Source: Pholiota molesta
Taxonomy: Eukaryota > Basidiomycota > Agaricomycetes > Agaricales > Strophariaceae
Assembly: GCA_014925825.1 (NCBI GenBank)
Contig: JACGCK010000018.1
Location: 310,001 to 374,000, forward strand
DNA length: 64,000 nt
Reading direction: 5' to 3'
In this document: in pieces, positions 11,293 through 22,335 of the stretch
How the letters are laid out: every line of letters begins with the position of its first letter
How positions within the stretch are numbered: position 1 is the stretch's first letter
Made by a program: the position numbers and the translations under genes
Notes under the pieces: model-generated
The model's input: the letters and a program-made list of their open reading frames with translations, nothing else
Told to the model about the DNA's origin: nothing
The model's database searches: none

Positions 11293-12189
11293 GCCCTCAA
11301 TTTTAGATAAATCAGTGGGCTAGAGGTGCGTATTCCCTTTCCGTGTGGTTGACTGTAATATTGATGGCCCTTCAGAAGCATTTGGGCATATTCTCATATG
11401 TACAATAATATCAGATCATAATTCTACGTATATATATATATATATAATCACATTCGACGCACTCAGTCAGCATAGCGCATTTGAAGAAGTGTATTTTTGC
11501 CTTTCACAAGATGTTTCGAGCTCATCGCGGCCGGGCGGTTAATAGCGCGCCTATTGAAAATCTGCTCCAGGCGCACTCTCTGGTCCCCACTCAAGTATTT
11601 ATCCTCTACTGTTTATTTCTTTTTATTTCGCAGACTAATGCAGCTATTTTACAGAATGTATTTTTGGAGAAACTCTCTCGTTTGGCTTCAACTTGTTCTC
11701 TGTTTTTTTGGTGGATTTTATGCATGATATTGAACTTGGGGTCTGGCGAAAGCTATTCATACATCTCCTCAGAATCCTGGATTGCGTCGATGGGCCAAAA
11801 AAATAAGATGGATAAAAGGTAACTCTATCTCTTGTGAATCTTTTGCCGTCCTGGGTTGCATACGACGTTTCACAAATAGCGTCTCTGAGTTGAAAAAACT
11901 TGGCAATCAACAATCTCGTCACGACTGACTTGAGCAACGTTCTCGAATCTCGAGACTTCCTTTTGTTTTGTGAGGACAATATGTCTACGCGAAAAACCTG
12001 CGAGCTGACCATCAAATGTTTCCCGCTCAGTTTTATTTGTACCACCTCCAGTATCTCTTTACATTACCTTTCTTTATGAAATCCTAGTATGGAGGTCAGT
12101 GCTACTTTTTTGTACTGAGGCACCCTAAATTGAATATGCTCTCGAAGCACATTCGTCGATTAGCTTCCATGTGCTCCTTCCGATTCCAG
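11293..12189. other. no gene recognised; short AT microsatellite
   Basis: A (TA)n run lies at about 11428-11446. A 133-codon minus-strand frame (11644-12045) and overlapping plus frames have no motif and mixed composition. I do not support any of them as genes. Confidence 0.5.
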
Positions 12190-12498
12190 GTTACATTGCC
12201 AAACGTACACAAGACGTTCAACAGATGAGAATGAAGATGGTATGCGCACATCTTGGACGTTTTTTCCAATAGATTCAGTTATTAACTCTACCTAATAGGC
12301 AGACGCGCGCATTCAAGATGTGACTGAAGGTAAATTTAAGCGTGTATTTGATGTGCTTATTTGAATCATTCAAACATCAATGTCTCCTCTGTAGCTGTCA
12401 ATGTCCTTCGTATGATCAAATTGTTTGGATGGGAAGGAAAAATAGCAGCTCGAATTAAAGAAAAGAAGAAAAGCGAGTCGAGGAGCTTGGTTGATTAA
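12190..12498 (+). pseudogene. relic of an ABC transporter membrane domain
   Basis: Three short exons can still be spliced: 12190-12239, 12299-12329 and 12395 onward. They read YIAKRTQDVQQMRMK, then ADARIQDVTE, then AVNVLRMIKLFGWEGKIAAR. This is the typical intracellular loop/helix of the first membrane domain in ABCC/MRP-type full transporters (K..D.RI......L..I...K...WE). The frame then breaks: one frame stops at 12498 and the neighbouring frame continues as AWLINEIK. No ATP-binding cassette follows; the next sequence is a different relic. ABCC proteins are ATP-driven exporters, but this fragment cannot function. Confidence 0.7.
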
Positions 12499-12509
12499 TG
12501 AAATTAAAG

Positions 12510-13815
12510 GTTCCTGAACGTGTCGTAGACGCTCGGGATCGCGAACGCGAGTACGAGCAGGAACGCGGCGAGCCTCGCAGCTATCCTGTCTGGCCTGAAG
12601 GAATGCGTCGCCACCAACAGCCTGCACATATTGTCTTTGGCAGCAACCGAACATCGGAGAGCCCACATGCGACGTCCAACTTGGACGGTAAGCGTCGGAC
12701 ATGCCATCACAGGCACAGCAGCAGGCTCCCTCACAGCAGCAACAACTACCACCCTAGTTTTTTCCCCCTCAATCGTCGTCGTCGTCAATGCAGGAGGCAG
12801 CTGTGAAGAAGGAGCGAAGGAAGAGGGTCAATGGAAGTAAGAGGAAGGACGAGGATAGCGTTGAACGGACCAAGAGCATGAACGAACGAGGGCCGTCTGG
12901 AAGTTTCAAGCTGAGCCAAGTTTGCTCCAAAGGTCCTGGCTGGCCAGAGAACAGCTCGAACTATCACGCTCGATTCAGCCATTGCTGACAAGCGCAACGC
13001 CTTGGCCACCATCGCGACCTGTGGATGAGGATTATGATGAAGGCGTCGCCGATGCGCTCATTGGCCTGGCCTCAGGCGGCTATCGCGACAATGTGGCTGG
13101 CGTAGACGGCCCGTCGCATTTACCGAGTGTCTCCTCGCACAGCAGGCTCAGTGACCCCTCGCCACGCCCACCGCCGTCTCACCGCAACTCCGTTTCGTCT
13201 AACCACGCATCACCACCACCGCTAGCAGCAGCAGCAGTAGCAGTAGCAGCACAAGTGCCAGGTCAGTTGAAGCGGCCTTTGAGCACAAGCCACGAGGACT
13301 CGGAGAACAACAAGCGCACGCGCGTGGGCTTGATGAAGCGCCGGAACACCTCGCCCACCGCTGTCTCTGGCAGGCGCACACACCTACTGCCCTCGATGCC
13401 CTCGACACGGCCCTCGCCCATTCCGTTCCGCACGCAGCCTGCATCGCACTCGCCCGAAGCACGCGACCCGTACCCAGCAAGCCCTTCATTCCCTTCCCCC
13501 GCATCCGCGCCAATGGGGCGCGAGCGCCGAGCGGCCATACACAGCAGGAGCAACAACAACAGCACGCTTCTTACGATGCGTCGATTGCTCTGCCGCTAAT
13601 TGCGACGCTGTCACCCGAATCAGCTTCGCCCTCACCGAACCATGCTGAGCGTGACGATATTATGCAGGTCCATCGATCTCTGTCGTCGACATCCTCGCGG
13701 GCGAAGTTGTCGGAAGTCATGCATCCCGCGTCGGGCCTCGAGGTCACCGAAGGCCAAGCAGTCGCAGTCACAATCGCCGCCGTCGCTGGAGAAGAAGGAG
13801 CTCACGTCGTCCTAA
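12510..13815 (+). pseudogene. broken SSN6/CYC8-like corepressor tail
   Basis: The pieces resemble the disordered C-terminal part of basidiomycete SSN6/CYC8 TPR corepressors. They are an Arg/Glu-rich run ending PRSYPVWPEG (about 12520-12600), a Gln-rich run with an in-frame TAG near 12760, and then VDEDYDEGVADALIGLAS with KRPLSTSHEDSENNKRTRVG (13020-13340). The last piece is a Gln/Ser tail (HTQQEQQQQHASYDASIALP) in a shifted frame after about 13510. At least three frame changes and one stop separate them, and no TPR repeats are present. SSN6 acts with TUP1 in nuclear repression; this copy is not functional. The family call is from memory of the motif style, so moderate only. Confidence 0.5.
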
Positions 13816-14257
13816 TTGCTGTAGCTTGATTTCGGCCGCTATGGAGAGGGCGAGGTTAACGATGTGGAAGAGTCTGTCAATGGCCGTGTGTACTGTCTGT
13901 CGGCTTAGAGAGGGTTCAGAAGTAGATGGACATGATTTGGGGTCACCTAAGTAGTAAGAGATGTAGCCCTTGAAGTCAAAGGAATGGGCATCGTCGACGG
14001 GGCACATCGCACGCCACAACGAATGCGCGAACTGCTGCAACAGAATATTATGTCGGTATTTGTATATACCAGGACTACCTACGCTATCATGTCTCATCTC
14101 ACTCTTTTGATGAATATTAAGATTAATCATCTTTTCAATGATTAAAAGCCAGTATTAAAAACATTTCCGTTAAGCAGCCCAAGGTGTCGGCGTATTACTA
14201 TGAATCCTAAGGGAAAGTGTTTGGGTCTGTGTGGAAGAGAGGTCTCCGGTTTCTGAA

Positions 14258-14517
14258 TGCTCTAAGATTTTTGAGTGCTCTAAGGTTTTTGAGCACACTA
14301 AGATTTTTGAGCGCTCTAAGATTTTTGAGCACACTAAGATTTTTGAGTGCTCTAAGATTTTTGAGCACACTAAGATTTTTGAGCGCTCGAAGACTTTTGA
14401 GCGCTGTAAGGTTTTTGAGCGCTCTAAGACTTTTGAGCGCTGTAAGGTTTTTGAGCGCTCTAAGACTTTTGAGCCCTGTAAGATTTTTGAGCGCTCTAAG
14501 ACTTTTGAACACGCTAC
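14258..14517. repeat. 18-bp minisatellite
   Basis: About fourteen head-to-tail copies of an 18-bp unit (TCTAAGATTTTTGAGCGC with C/A, G/A and T/C variants). Four frames stay open through it because of the period: 14170-14535 minus, 14207-14656 minus, 14217-14678 plus and 14231-14551 plus. None continues into convincing coding sequence, so I call a non-coding array. Confidence 0.9.
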
Positions 14518-15060
14518 GAAACTCACTTTTTCCACTTCTCATGTATTTTGAGCTTGAATTGGGTACATTTATAGGAAAATGGCCAACTTCCTTACCAAAA
14601 TGTGACCTTTTTAGCATGTCTAATGTATTTGAATTTTGTCCAATGGGGTCCCTCATACATCTCTGGCTTCAAACCTAAGAAGCCATTTTACTTTAAATCT
14701 TCATAAACGGATTCTCTAGTTTCATTTTTGACAAATTAGTGTTATTTACTTGATGATACAGTTCAGATCAATGTACTACAGCATAGAATTTGCATTTTGA
14801 GAAACTAGACAATCCGCGTTGATTCTGTATCTTTCGTGCACAAAAAGAATTGGAATGTAAGGTGGCCTGCTTGAGTCATAAAAGAAGGGAAAAGATAACG
14901 CGCTGAAACAGCTAAATTAGGTCACGTGTACGCAATAAATGTAATTAGTGATATGCAATTAAGAGTCGCGTACGCGACAAAAGCGCGTTGCTGGCCACAT
15001 TCCCTCTACTTTCTGAACCCAATCGTCTACTGGTAGCTGCCTTTACCCACTCAGAACCAT
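14518..15060. other. no gene recognised; upstream region of the 968-aa gene
   Basis: AT-rich sequence between the minisatellite and the next start codon. I looked for a terminal inverted repeat pairing this region with 18074-18350 and did not find a clear one. Confidence 0.4.
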
Positions 15061-18000
15061 ATGCCAAGTGATACATGGAAAAACGGCCCAAAAAAGCGCT
15101 CAAAAGCTCAAAGAATCAATAGTTCAAAGCTTGGACAAGAGGGACACGCACACAACTCGGCTGCCAACAAAGAAAACATAGGCCAGGACAGCTCTAGACA
15201 CGACCTTGAGCATGCCGAACAAGAACTCGACCTTGCACGAAGTCAGCTTGAGAATCAGATCAAGAAAACATATGACGCTCGACGTTTGAATACAAATGCA
15301 TGCCGGCGAGGAACCGAGAGCAAATCACGCGAAGGGAAGCTGAAAGAAGTGGTCGAAAAGGTGGAAGGGGACTTGGAGAAGGCAAAAGAGGAGAATGACA
15401 TGCTTTCAGGAGTGGTGGAGCGGATGCAGAAGGAACAGGACGTCCAGAATATCAAGATCAGCCGGCTCGCAAAACAAAAGCGATCGCTTCAGGCGAAGGC
15501 CACGCGGGCAAAGCTCTCAAACGAGAAGGCGTTAGACCGTATATCCGAGGCGTCCCAGCAATCGAACGATGCGACTATTACGAGACATCTAAAAGAAAAT
15601 GGAATTGTTACGGACGATACGCGGGAAATGATTCGCGACCTCGTCGAATGCAACATACCTGTAAAATACGTTGGAAAGGCAATTGGGATTGTTGCTGACC
15701 ATTTGGGGCTGAGGGTTGAGGACACATTCAGTGAGAGAACCGTGTCGCGTGCAGTTCTGGAAGGGGGGGTTGCTGCAACTCTTCAGGTGGTTGAGGAATG
15801 GAACATGTCAAGCAGTGAGTCATTTAGAAATATCCAACAGTGAACTTTACTTACTTTTCACAGACGTGACGATGAGCGGAGATGGGACCAGTCTTCGTCA
15901 TCTAAATTATGAGTCGAAGCACGCGAATTTTCGAACAACACTGTACAATGCACCTGCTGGGTCAGACGTAGAAAGAATACCAGAAGCTCCAGCACCTGGC
16001 ATTGTTCCTGGCTATACCAATGCATTCCAAGGTGATCGTGTAACGCGGTTCCTTGGCTTGACCTCAGCACCAGACCACACATCTGAAACACAGCTCACAG
16101 GATGGAAAGAGCTGAATACTCAGTTTCATGAGACATATAACGAGAGCCCCCGAGGACAAGAAGCACCAATTAGCCTTCGCTCAATGCCTGCGAAGTTAAC
16201 AGCTGCCAATACCGATCATGCCGCTGATCAGAAAAAACTAGCGCGAGGCATCAAGGACTGGAAGATCGAGAGCGAGAGGATAGTGCGAGGGGAGAAGGAC
16301 GCGTTGCAATGGACAGCAGAAGACCTTTTGGAGCTCATCGTCGAAGAGAGCGGGAAAAAAATTGACATGGTGGGAAGCGTTGCGGACTTCGATGCACTGT
16401 CCGCCAAGCATCAGGAGCAGCTGAACACAGAGACTTATGAGCGCATTTTCTTCCGTGTAGGAGAGATGTCATATGTGGCTTCGAGTCCAGAGCAGCAGCG
16501 CGCTGCCAATCTTTTTGTCTGGGCGGGGTGTTGCATGCACAAGGAGCTCAACGCAGTGAAAGGTGGAGATGCGGCGATGAGATCTTTTTGGATCGGGACA
16601 GAGTTTGATCCACCGATGAAGCTAATGAACATAGATAATGCGAGAGCAGCCGCATCGGGATCCTTGACAGCCCTCAAGAATGCGGAAACTGCTTCGCAAG
16701 GTGGTGGAACAAAGCTGACATCTCTGGCGGGTGCAATTTTCAAACACAAAGACGAGAAAAAGGGACAAGCGGACACCTTTCGCATTTTCTTCGAACGCGA
16801 GATCGGGTACATGATTCGCTTTCCGGATACCAGCAACACACGATATCAGTCACATTGCTTAGCTGCTGGAGAGCTTCTTGTTCATCTTGATCTCTATCTG
16901 AAGCTACTTGACCAGGTATGTATGTTTATTAAAACATATTACAATATTGGTTGATTTATACGTTAAAATTAGGTCCGAGACAAAAAGGAGAAGAGAAATC
17001 TGAACCACATGGAACAAAATGTCTACCGAGGTCTACAAGATGTCGGGACCCTCACAGAACTCGCTGTACTTGCGCTTTACGGACAAGCCATCAGCCACCC
17101 TTATTTGCGCGAAGTCCGAGGAGAAGACCGCGAGTTCACCAATATATTAGACTTGGGTCCACTCCATGAACGCGTCAAAAATCACTGCTTAGCCGTTATT
17201 GAAAATCCCGACATCCTGCTCGTAAATTGCTCTAGCGAGATAGGCTCCATGGACGGAAAAGGCTGGGAACGCCCCGAAGTTATTTATGCTGTACACGCAT
17301 TGAGTTCCAAGTTACCTCACCTCCGACCCGCACTCGTGGCCTTCTTCGAAGGTGCTCTGGAAACGTGGCGGCGCTTTAGCGCTGAGTTCGAGCCTGGAGG
17401 AGAAATAGAAACTGCATCCACCCAGGAACGAGAACGCGCATGGATGAAGACCACGAACGATGACAATGAAGGGACACTTGGAATGTTGCGCGTTGGATCG
17501 CGGCATGCACCGAGTATGTCACTTCATCAACGAAATGCGCGAACAATGCACAAACGCAACAACACAAGAAAGTATATTCGAGAGGTACTGAAGCCTCGGG
17601 ATCTGGCGTACCTTCGTTCGAAGGCGCGTGAAATTGACAGCAGTCAATTAGAGCAAAGACGGCGCCAAATCCAAGCACACACGGACAACCGTATTGTTGA
17701 AACAAAACGCGCAAAAGATACGGTACGGCTAACACTCAAGCAAAAAGCAAATGCTGCTCTCGACAAGGTGGTATGCCGTCTGAATATTGCAGAAATTGAA
17801 GCGGCCCCGGGGACCAACACCAGCTTAGATCTGGAATTGGGATGGTTTCGGAGACTTGATAAGCAAGTTCCCAGCAAGGCAAACGTTAAAACGAAGCCAC
17901 TTAAAATTAAGGCGCTCATTGAGGCTGTTAAGCGCCATATTCAACGAATGGAAAAGGCTTTTCAGGATGTAGAATTAGATGAGAACACTTTAGATGAGGA

Positions 18001-18073
18001 TGACACTCATCCTATAGCTAGATTTAATGATTCAGATGTAGATAGTGATGCTGATTTAGAGCTAGGTTACTAA
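15061..18073 (+). CDS. transposase-like protein, candidate undescribed DDE/RNase-H-like family
   Basis: Three exons (15061-15814, 15864-16915, 16973-18073) with 49- and 57-nt GT-AG introns splice in phase to 2907 nt, 968 aa. Residues 50-180 form a charged coiled coil. Residues 185-250 look like a helical DNA-binding segment. Asp258 sits in SGDGTS, a position typical of the first acid of an RNase-H-fold integrase. C474-C475-M476-H477 in a CCMHKELN motif recall the CxxH-LN element of hAT-type transposases. Glu768 lies in NDDNEGTLG. The C-terminus is very acidic. The order acid, C-H and acid suggests a cut-and-paste nuclease, but the motifs are not those of KDZ, Plavaka, Mutator or classic hAT enzymes as I know them. 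From memory, NEGxLG proteins recur in mushroom genomes. The ORF is intact; no flanking terminal repeats were found. Confidence 0.65.
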
Positions 18074-19623
18074 ATAGTACTTAATAGATAATTATCTACC
18101 CTTTTTATTAGACTCAGGAGGCTCTATAGAACCGTGTGTGTTCAGTAAATCATCGTCGAATATCGACGACGGTTAGGATTTGACTTTTGGCGGGGACCAA
18201 ACAAGACCAAATGTTACGCGAATTTTGGAGGCGTTGCCGCTCCCCAGAAGTAGGAACAGATGATGGAGGCGCGTCACGGTCGCGCGACGCGTTGTGTCAC
18301 ATATCACGCCCCCTCACGCGTCTGGAAGTGCCCGGCCCGGGCCTGGTAACTTTTTCTTCCACGCACGCATCTTCTTCAACTTCAACCACATCCTCAACGT
18401 TCAACTGTAGCATTCGACCCATCGCCTCACATGCCCTGGAACGGGTCGACGCCGAACAAAAGCGCACCGCAGGTGAGTCCTACCTTCGACAAACGACTTG
18501 AGCTCACGCCTGGGCTCGTCGTTTGTTATCTTCCTGTTGTTCAATATACTGACCAGATCTTGCCCCCCTCCCCAAGGATCTAAGCGGATGGCCAACCTCC
18601 AACGCCGCCTATTAATTGGACCACAGGCTGCACCCCAGAACTTAGGAACATGCCGCAGAACAGGCGTATTTGAACTCGTCAACCTGTCATGTATTCATTT
18701 TGCCCAGTTGAGTTTTGACTCTTGCAATGGAGTCTTCGCCTTTATTTATTGTGAGCGCGCTGCAGATCTGCATGCTCACTGCCGATGTTCTAGATATTTA
18801 CGACGTGTACACTCTACAAAAGCGTCAGCAAACGCGCGGTTGTTCGTTCAGGGAATCGGATACTGCGTGGAGGCCATACCTATATATCAATATGTCCTAT
18901 CAGATCAGCGCCTCTTTCGACCCTAGTCGAAGAGTCCGACACTTATGATTGGGTAGTGACCTCCAACGCTCTTGCCTCCTCATTCCAAAACATGAGGGTA
19001 CAACCGCGCCGCAGTTGACAAAAAAAAAGAAGTGGACAGAGCGTAACTTGCACAGTAGATCCGTCATATGACGCCGTCTGCCTCGCCAGTCTCGTGCCAC
19101 CTTACTCGAACTATGCAATCTGCTCAATTCTGTTGGGCGTTCGGCGGCGCGCGATACTTACCGAGAATCGATGAGATCGACAATATGCGACTCGTCCAGG
19201 TCATTGGGCAGACCATTGGCTTCACCGGCGTGTGGGCGAAATTCTCCGGCGCTGATCTTCGGGAAAACGGGGCCTTGTCTGGCTCAAGTTCAGCCCATCG
19301 GTAACGTCGGTTGTACCAAGGCTGTACCGTAGACATTGATTCTCAGTAGGTAAATATTCATACTAGGGCGTACTATTGAGTAATGGAATCTCAAAATTCA
19401 CAATAATAAACTCAAAACAAGAAATGCAAATCTAAATAGTCTATTACACATGAAATGATTGAAAAAAACACTCAACCCTCGCGCTGTATATCAGGAAGGC
19501 GTGCAAATGGGATAAGGGCGAGGCATCGATGGCAAGTGCTGCAGTGCAGGCGATCACCGCAGCTCCGGTAGCTCGGGCCGGGATGAAAACAGGTCGATCA
19601 TCGATAACTTTCCATCTGAACGA
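18074..19623. other. no gene supported
   Basis: A palindrome CGTCGAATATCGACG lies at about 18153-18168, just past the 968-aa gene. Near 18432 an ATG exon (MPWNGSTPNKSAPQ) followed by a GTGAGT donor and a second exon at about 18576 could be a decayed gene start. It runs into stops within 15 codons. Confidence 0.4.
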
Positions 19624-21844
19624 CTACCCTCGCTTTTGGCCCGCGAGAGCGTAGACCTCATATTTCCCCTCTCCCCCATGAATCTGAAGTTCCTTTTTCC
19701 CTTTATACTTGAACCTGCTATCAGTTCAAACGATACATTGTAAGTGCCTTCGTTCATGACGACGTTTGAATCAGCTGCACTCACGTCGTCTTGTCGGTGG
19801 GGATAGTAGGGTTGCCTACGCGTGGAGGCGTGAACTTGACGGGCTTCACAGGCACGGGTTTGGGCGCCTCCTCGATGACTACTGGTGCCTCGTTCTCGGG
19901 GCGTGGCGCTATCACCTGGGGAGAACGCGGCTCTTCCTTGGGGAGCGAGGAATCTGCTGGAATGCGCGTGAGACGAGATCTAGAGGCGATGGATAATGAT
20001 AAGCCTTACCCATTTCCCTCTGCTTTCCTGAACCCGTTGCGCCCGATAGCGCATCTCTTGGACCAAGCTGTGTCTCCTGCATTGGAGATGGGTCATAGCG
20101 AACTGATCTACTCGTTAGATTGGGGAAATGGTAGCAGAAATACACTGCTTGCCTCGCTTTGTACCGCCAATGGGGTCGGTGACGGGGGGAAGAGCATCGG
20201 GTGCGTCGTCATCGAACCACTTTCTCTTCTTCCCCTTCCTGTCGTCATCCGTGGATGTTTCGTCCACATCCACGATGTCCCTATGTCAATATACCCTATC
20301 AGCGACAGGCCCCTTCCAAGAGACGATCAAAACATGAATACCGTTGGCCCAAATGGCTCAGTGGGCTGTACAGCCCTACTGCCAATTCCCTGAGTAGAGC
20401 AGATATGCTCGACTTGGAGATTGCGTCGGCTTTTATTTGTTTAGTTACGATCGCCTCTTCGAAGAGGCCATCATGATGTTTGTCATAAACTTTTGTTAAA
20501 TACGAATTCATTAGCTTCCTATCATCGCCAATTACACGTTTAACTCACCTTGTTGGACTCTATCTGGCGCAGAGTCGAACGAGTTGCCAAGTTGTGGACG
20601 GCGGCTATCGTCATAGGCGCCGTGCGGATATGGGTTGGCGCTTGTAGTTGCGGACGCGCCGGAGGAGCGAGGAAGCGGTGGGGTAGGTACTTGGGGCAAT
20701 GTGTCCCCGCGACCTCGATCGACATGTCGTCCCCAAAAAGAGTTATCGGGAGCCGGGAAGTGCGCATATGGATCGGTGGACACGGTCGCGGGTGTTCCAC
20801 TGGCAGAGTCCCCCTGGTAATGTGGGACGTCCAAGCTCGGCGAGTAGCCGTGGCCCATGCCCACTATGTCCTGCCGTCCCTCCTGAAAAGCTAGGTCTAT
20901 GATATGCGTTCAGACATGCATCTGACAATCAATTCGCAGAAAGACAATGATCTACCTTGAAGAGGATCTTCAAACGAAACCTCCGTATCCGATATGCTTC
21001 CTTCGAAGGCTGCGTCGTTGGGTCGATAGCTGGGGTGCGGATAATCATTCGCGGGCGCGCCGGATGCCCCTTGGTAATACGGGATGTTCATACTTGGTGC
21101 GTAGTCGTAGTAGCCCGTCTCCTGAACAGTCCGGTCTACAGTGTGCGTTTAGACATGCATCTGATGATAAATCCGCAGAAAGACGACGACCTACCTTCAG
21201 GACCAAGAAGATCTTCGTTCCTTCTTTCGAAGGCTTCGCCACTGGGCTGATAGTAATCGGGGACGTAATCTATATGGCGGTGTGGATAATTGTTCGTGGG
21301 CGTGGTCGCGGGCGCGCCGGATGCCCCTTGGTAATACGGGTTGTTCATACTCGGTGCGTAGCCACCCATCCACTGCGCGCCAAGACTGTCTGTCTGGCCC
21401 TCCTGGCAGGTCGGGTCTACGATGTGTGTTTAGCCATGCATCTGATGATAAATTAATTCGCAGAAAGACGACGACCTACCTTCAGGACGAACAAAATCTT
21501 CGATCCCTTTTTCGAAGGCTTCGCCACTGGGCTGATAGTAATCGGGGGCATAACCTTTATGAGGTGCGTGTCATTTTTCTAGCTCGCAGCCTCGAAAGGT
21601 AATGACCTACAATTGGCGGGTGGGGTCCCGAAGGTGTCGGAGGAGTGAGAAAACGAGGGGGTAGGGGGTTGGGCTTGGTCAATGGGTAGATAATAATTTC
21701 GGAGTTGCACTATATGAGCTACGTGTCATTTTTCTAGCTCGCAACCTCGGAAGACAATGACCTACTTTGAGGAGGGCCCTGCAACTGCTGCAAATATGGA
21801 CGGTAGTTGGCGTAGACGTTGCTTGACGATTCGGTGTTGTACAT
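19624..21844 (-). CDS. hypothetical protein built from duplicated exon modules
   Basis: The gene is visible only when spliced. It starts at ATG 21842-21844 (MYNTESSSNVYANYRP), and exons continue leftward to TAG at 19624-19626. Three to four consecutive exons repeat one theme: PYYQGASGAPA, then YPH, then DYYQPSGEAFE, then an acidic end. They lie at about 21480-21560, 21206-21420, 20955-21130 and 20550-20895. The first three end at nearly the same donor (GTAGGTCGTCGTCTTTCTGC or a close variant). A basic/acidic exon (KGKKRKWFDDDAPDA, about 20165-20285), a Pro-rich exon (about 19795-19935) and a last exon ending EGKYEVYALAGQKRG follow. No known domain is recognised. The protein is Tyr/Pro/Gly-rich and probably disordered apart from its conserved-looking C-terminus. 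The start lies 64 bp from a duplicated upstream block shared with the ABC gene at 27812. Confidence 0.55.
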
Positions 21845-21907
21845 CTCTGCAGACGAAAGAGGAGAGGGTATTATGGAGTAGTGTTGCTGTAGTTCTACGT
21901 ACGACCT

Positions 21908-22335
21908 GGCGCTTTAAATAATTTACTGGCGGTGGGGCACGCCATCCTCATGGCAAAGCAACTATCGCTCTCATCGTGCCACCTCTGCGAGGCAAGCGAG
22001 TCATCTCTACTCATACAATGGAACGCGGCCACTCGTTATTCCCAAATACAGTGCTCTTGCCTATCCGCAACACGACTATCAGCTAGCCCCTAGGTGCTCT
22101 GACGTGCGCCGTGGTGCACACGCGTTGATCTGTGGGCGCAGCCCTTGCGTCGGGCCACATATTCTTATAATGGACTGGCCGTCGGGAGCTATTGGTGATA
22201 AGTAGTCACAGCTTTTTCTAATGTCCGGGTCCAAACGCCAAACAGGGTTTTACTGCGTCGAAGAGAGCAGCGAGGTGTGGGCGTGGAGATACGTTCCTTT
22301 AGGCGCGTTCGGTGGCGGTGCGGCGCTTGCGTCTC
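21908..22335. repeat. dispersed about 430-bp block, copy 1
   Basis: Direct copy of 27978-28405 (offset 6070). Long identical stretches include CCTATCCGCAACACGACTAT and GGGCGCAGCCCTTGCGTCGG, with small indels elsewhere. It lies directly upstream of the minus-strand gene that starts at 21844. It may contain that gene's promoter, or it may be a short interspersed element; no ORF is conserved between the copies. Confidence 0.85.

Noticed and set aside
13768..14130. 120-codon minus ORF containing FDFKGYISYYLGDP
   Set aside because: It looks somewhat coding, but it ends inside the SSN6-like relic, has no recognised family and cannot be extended by splicing.
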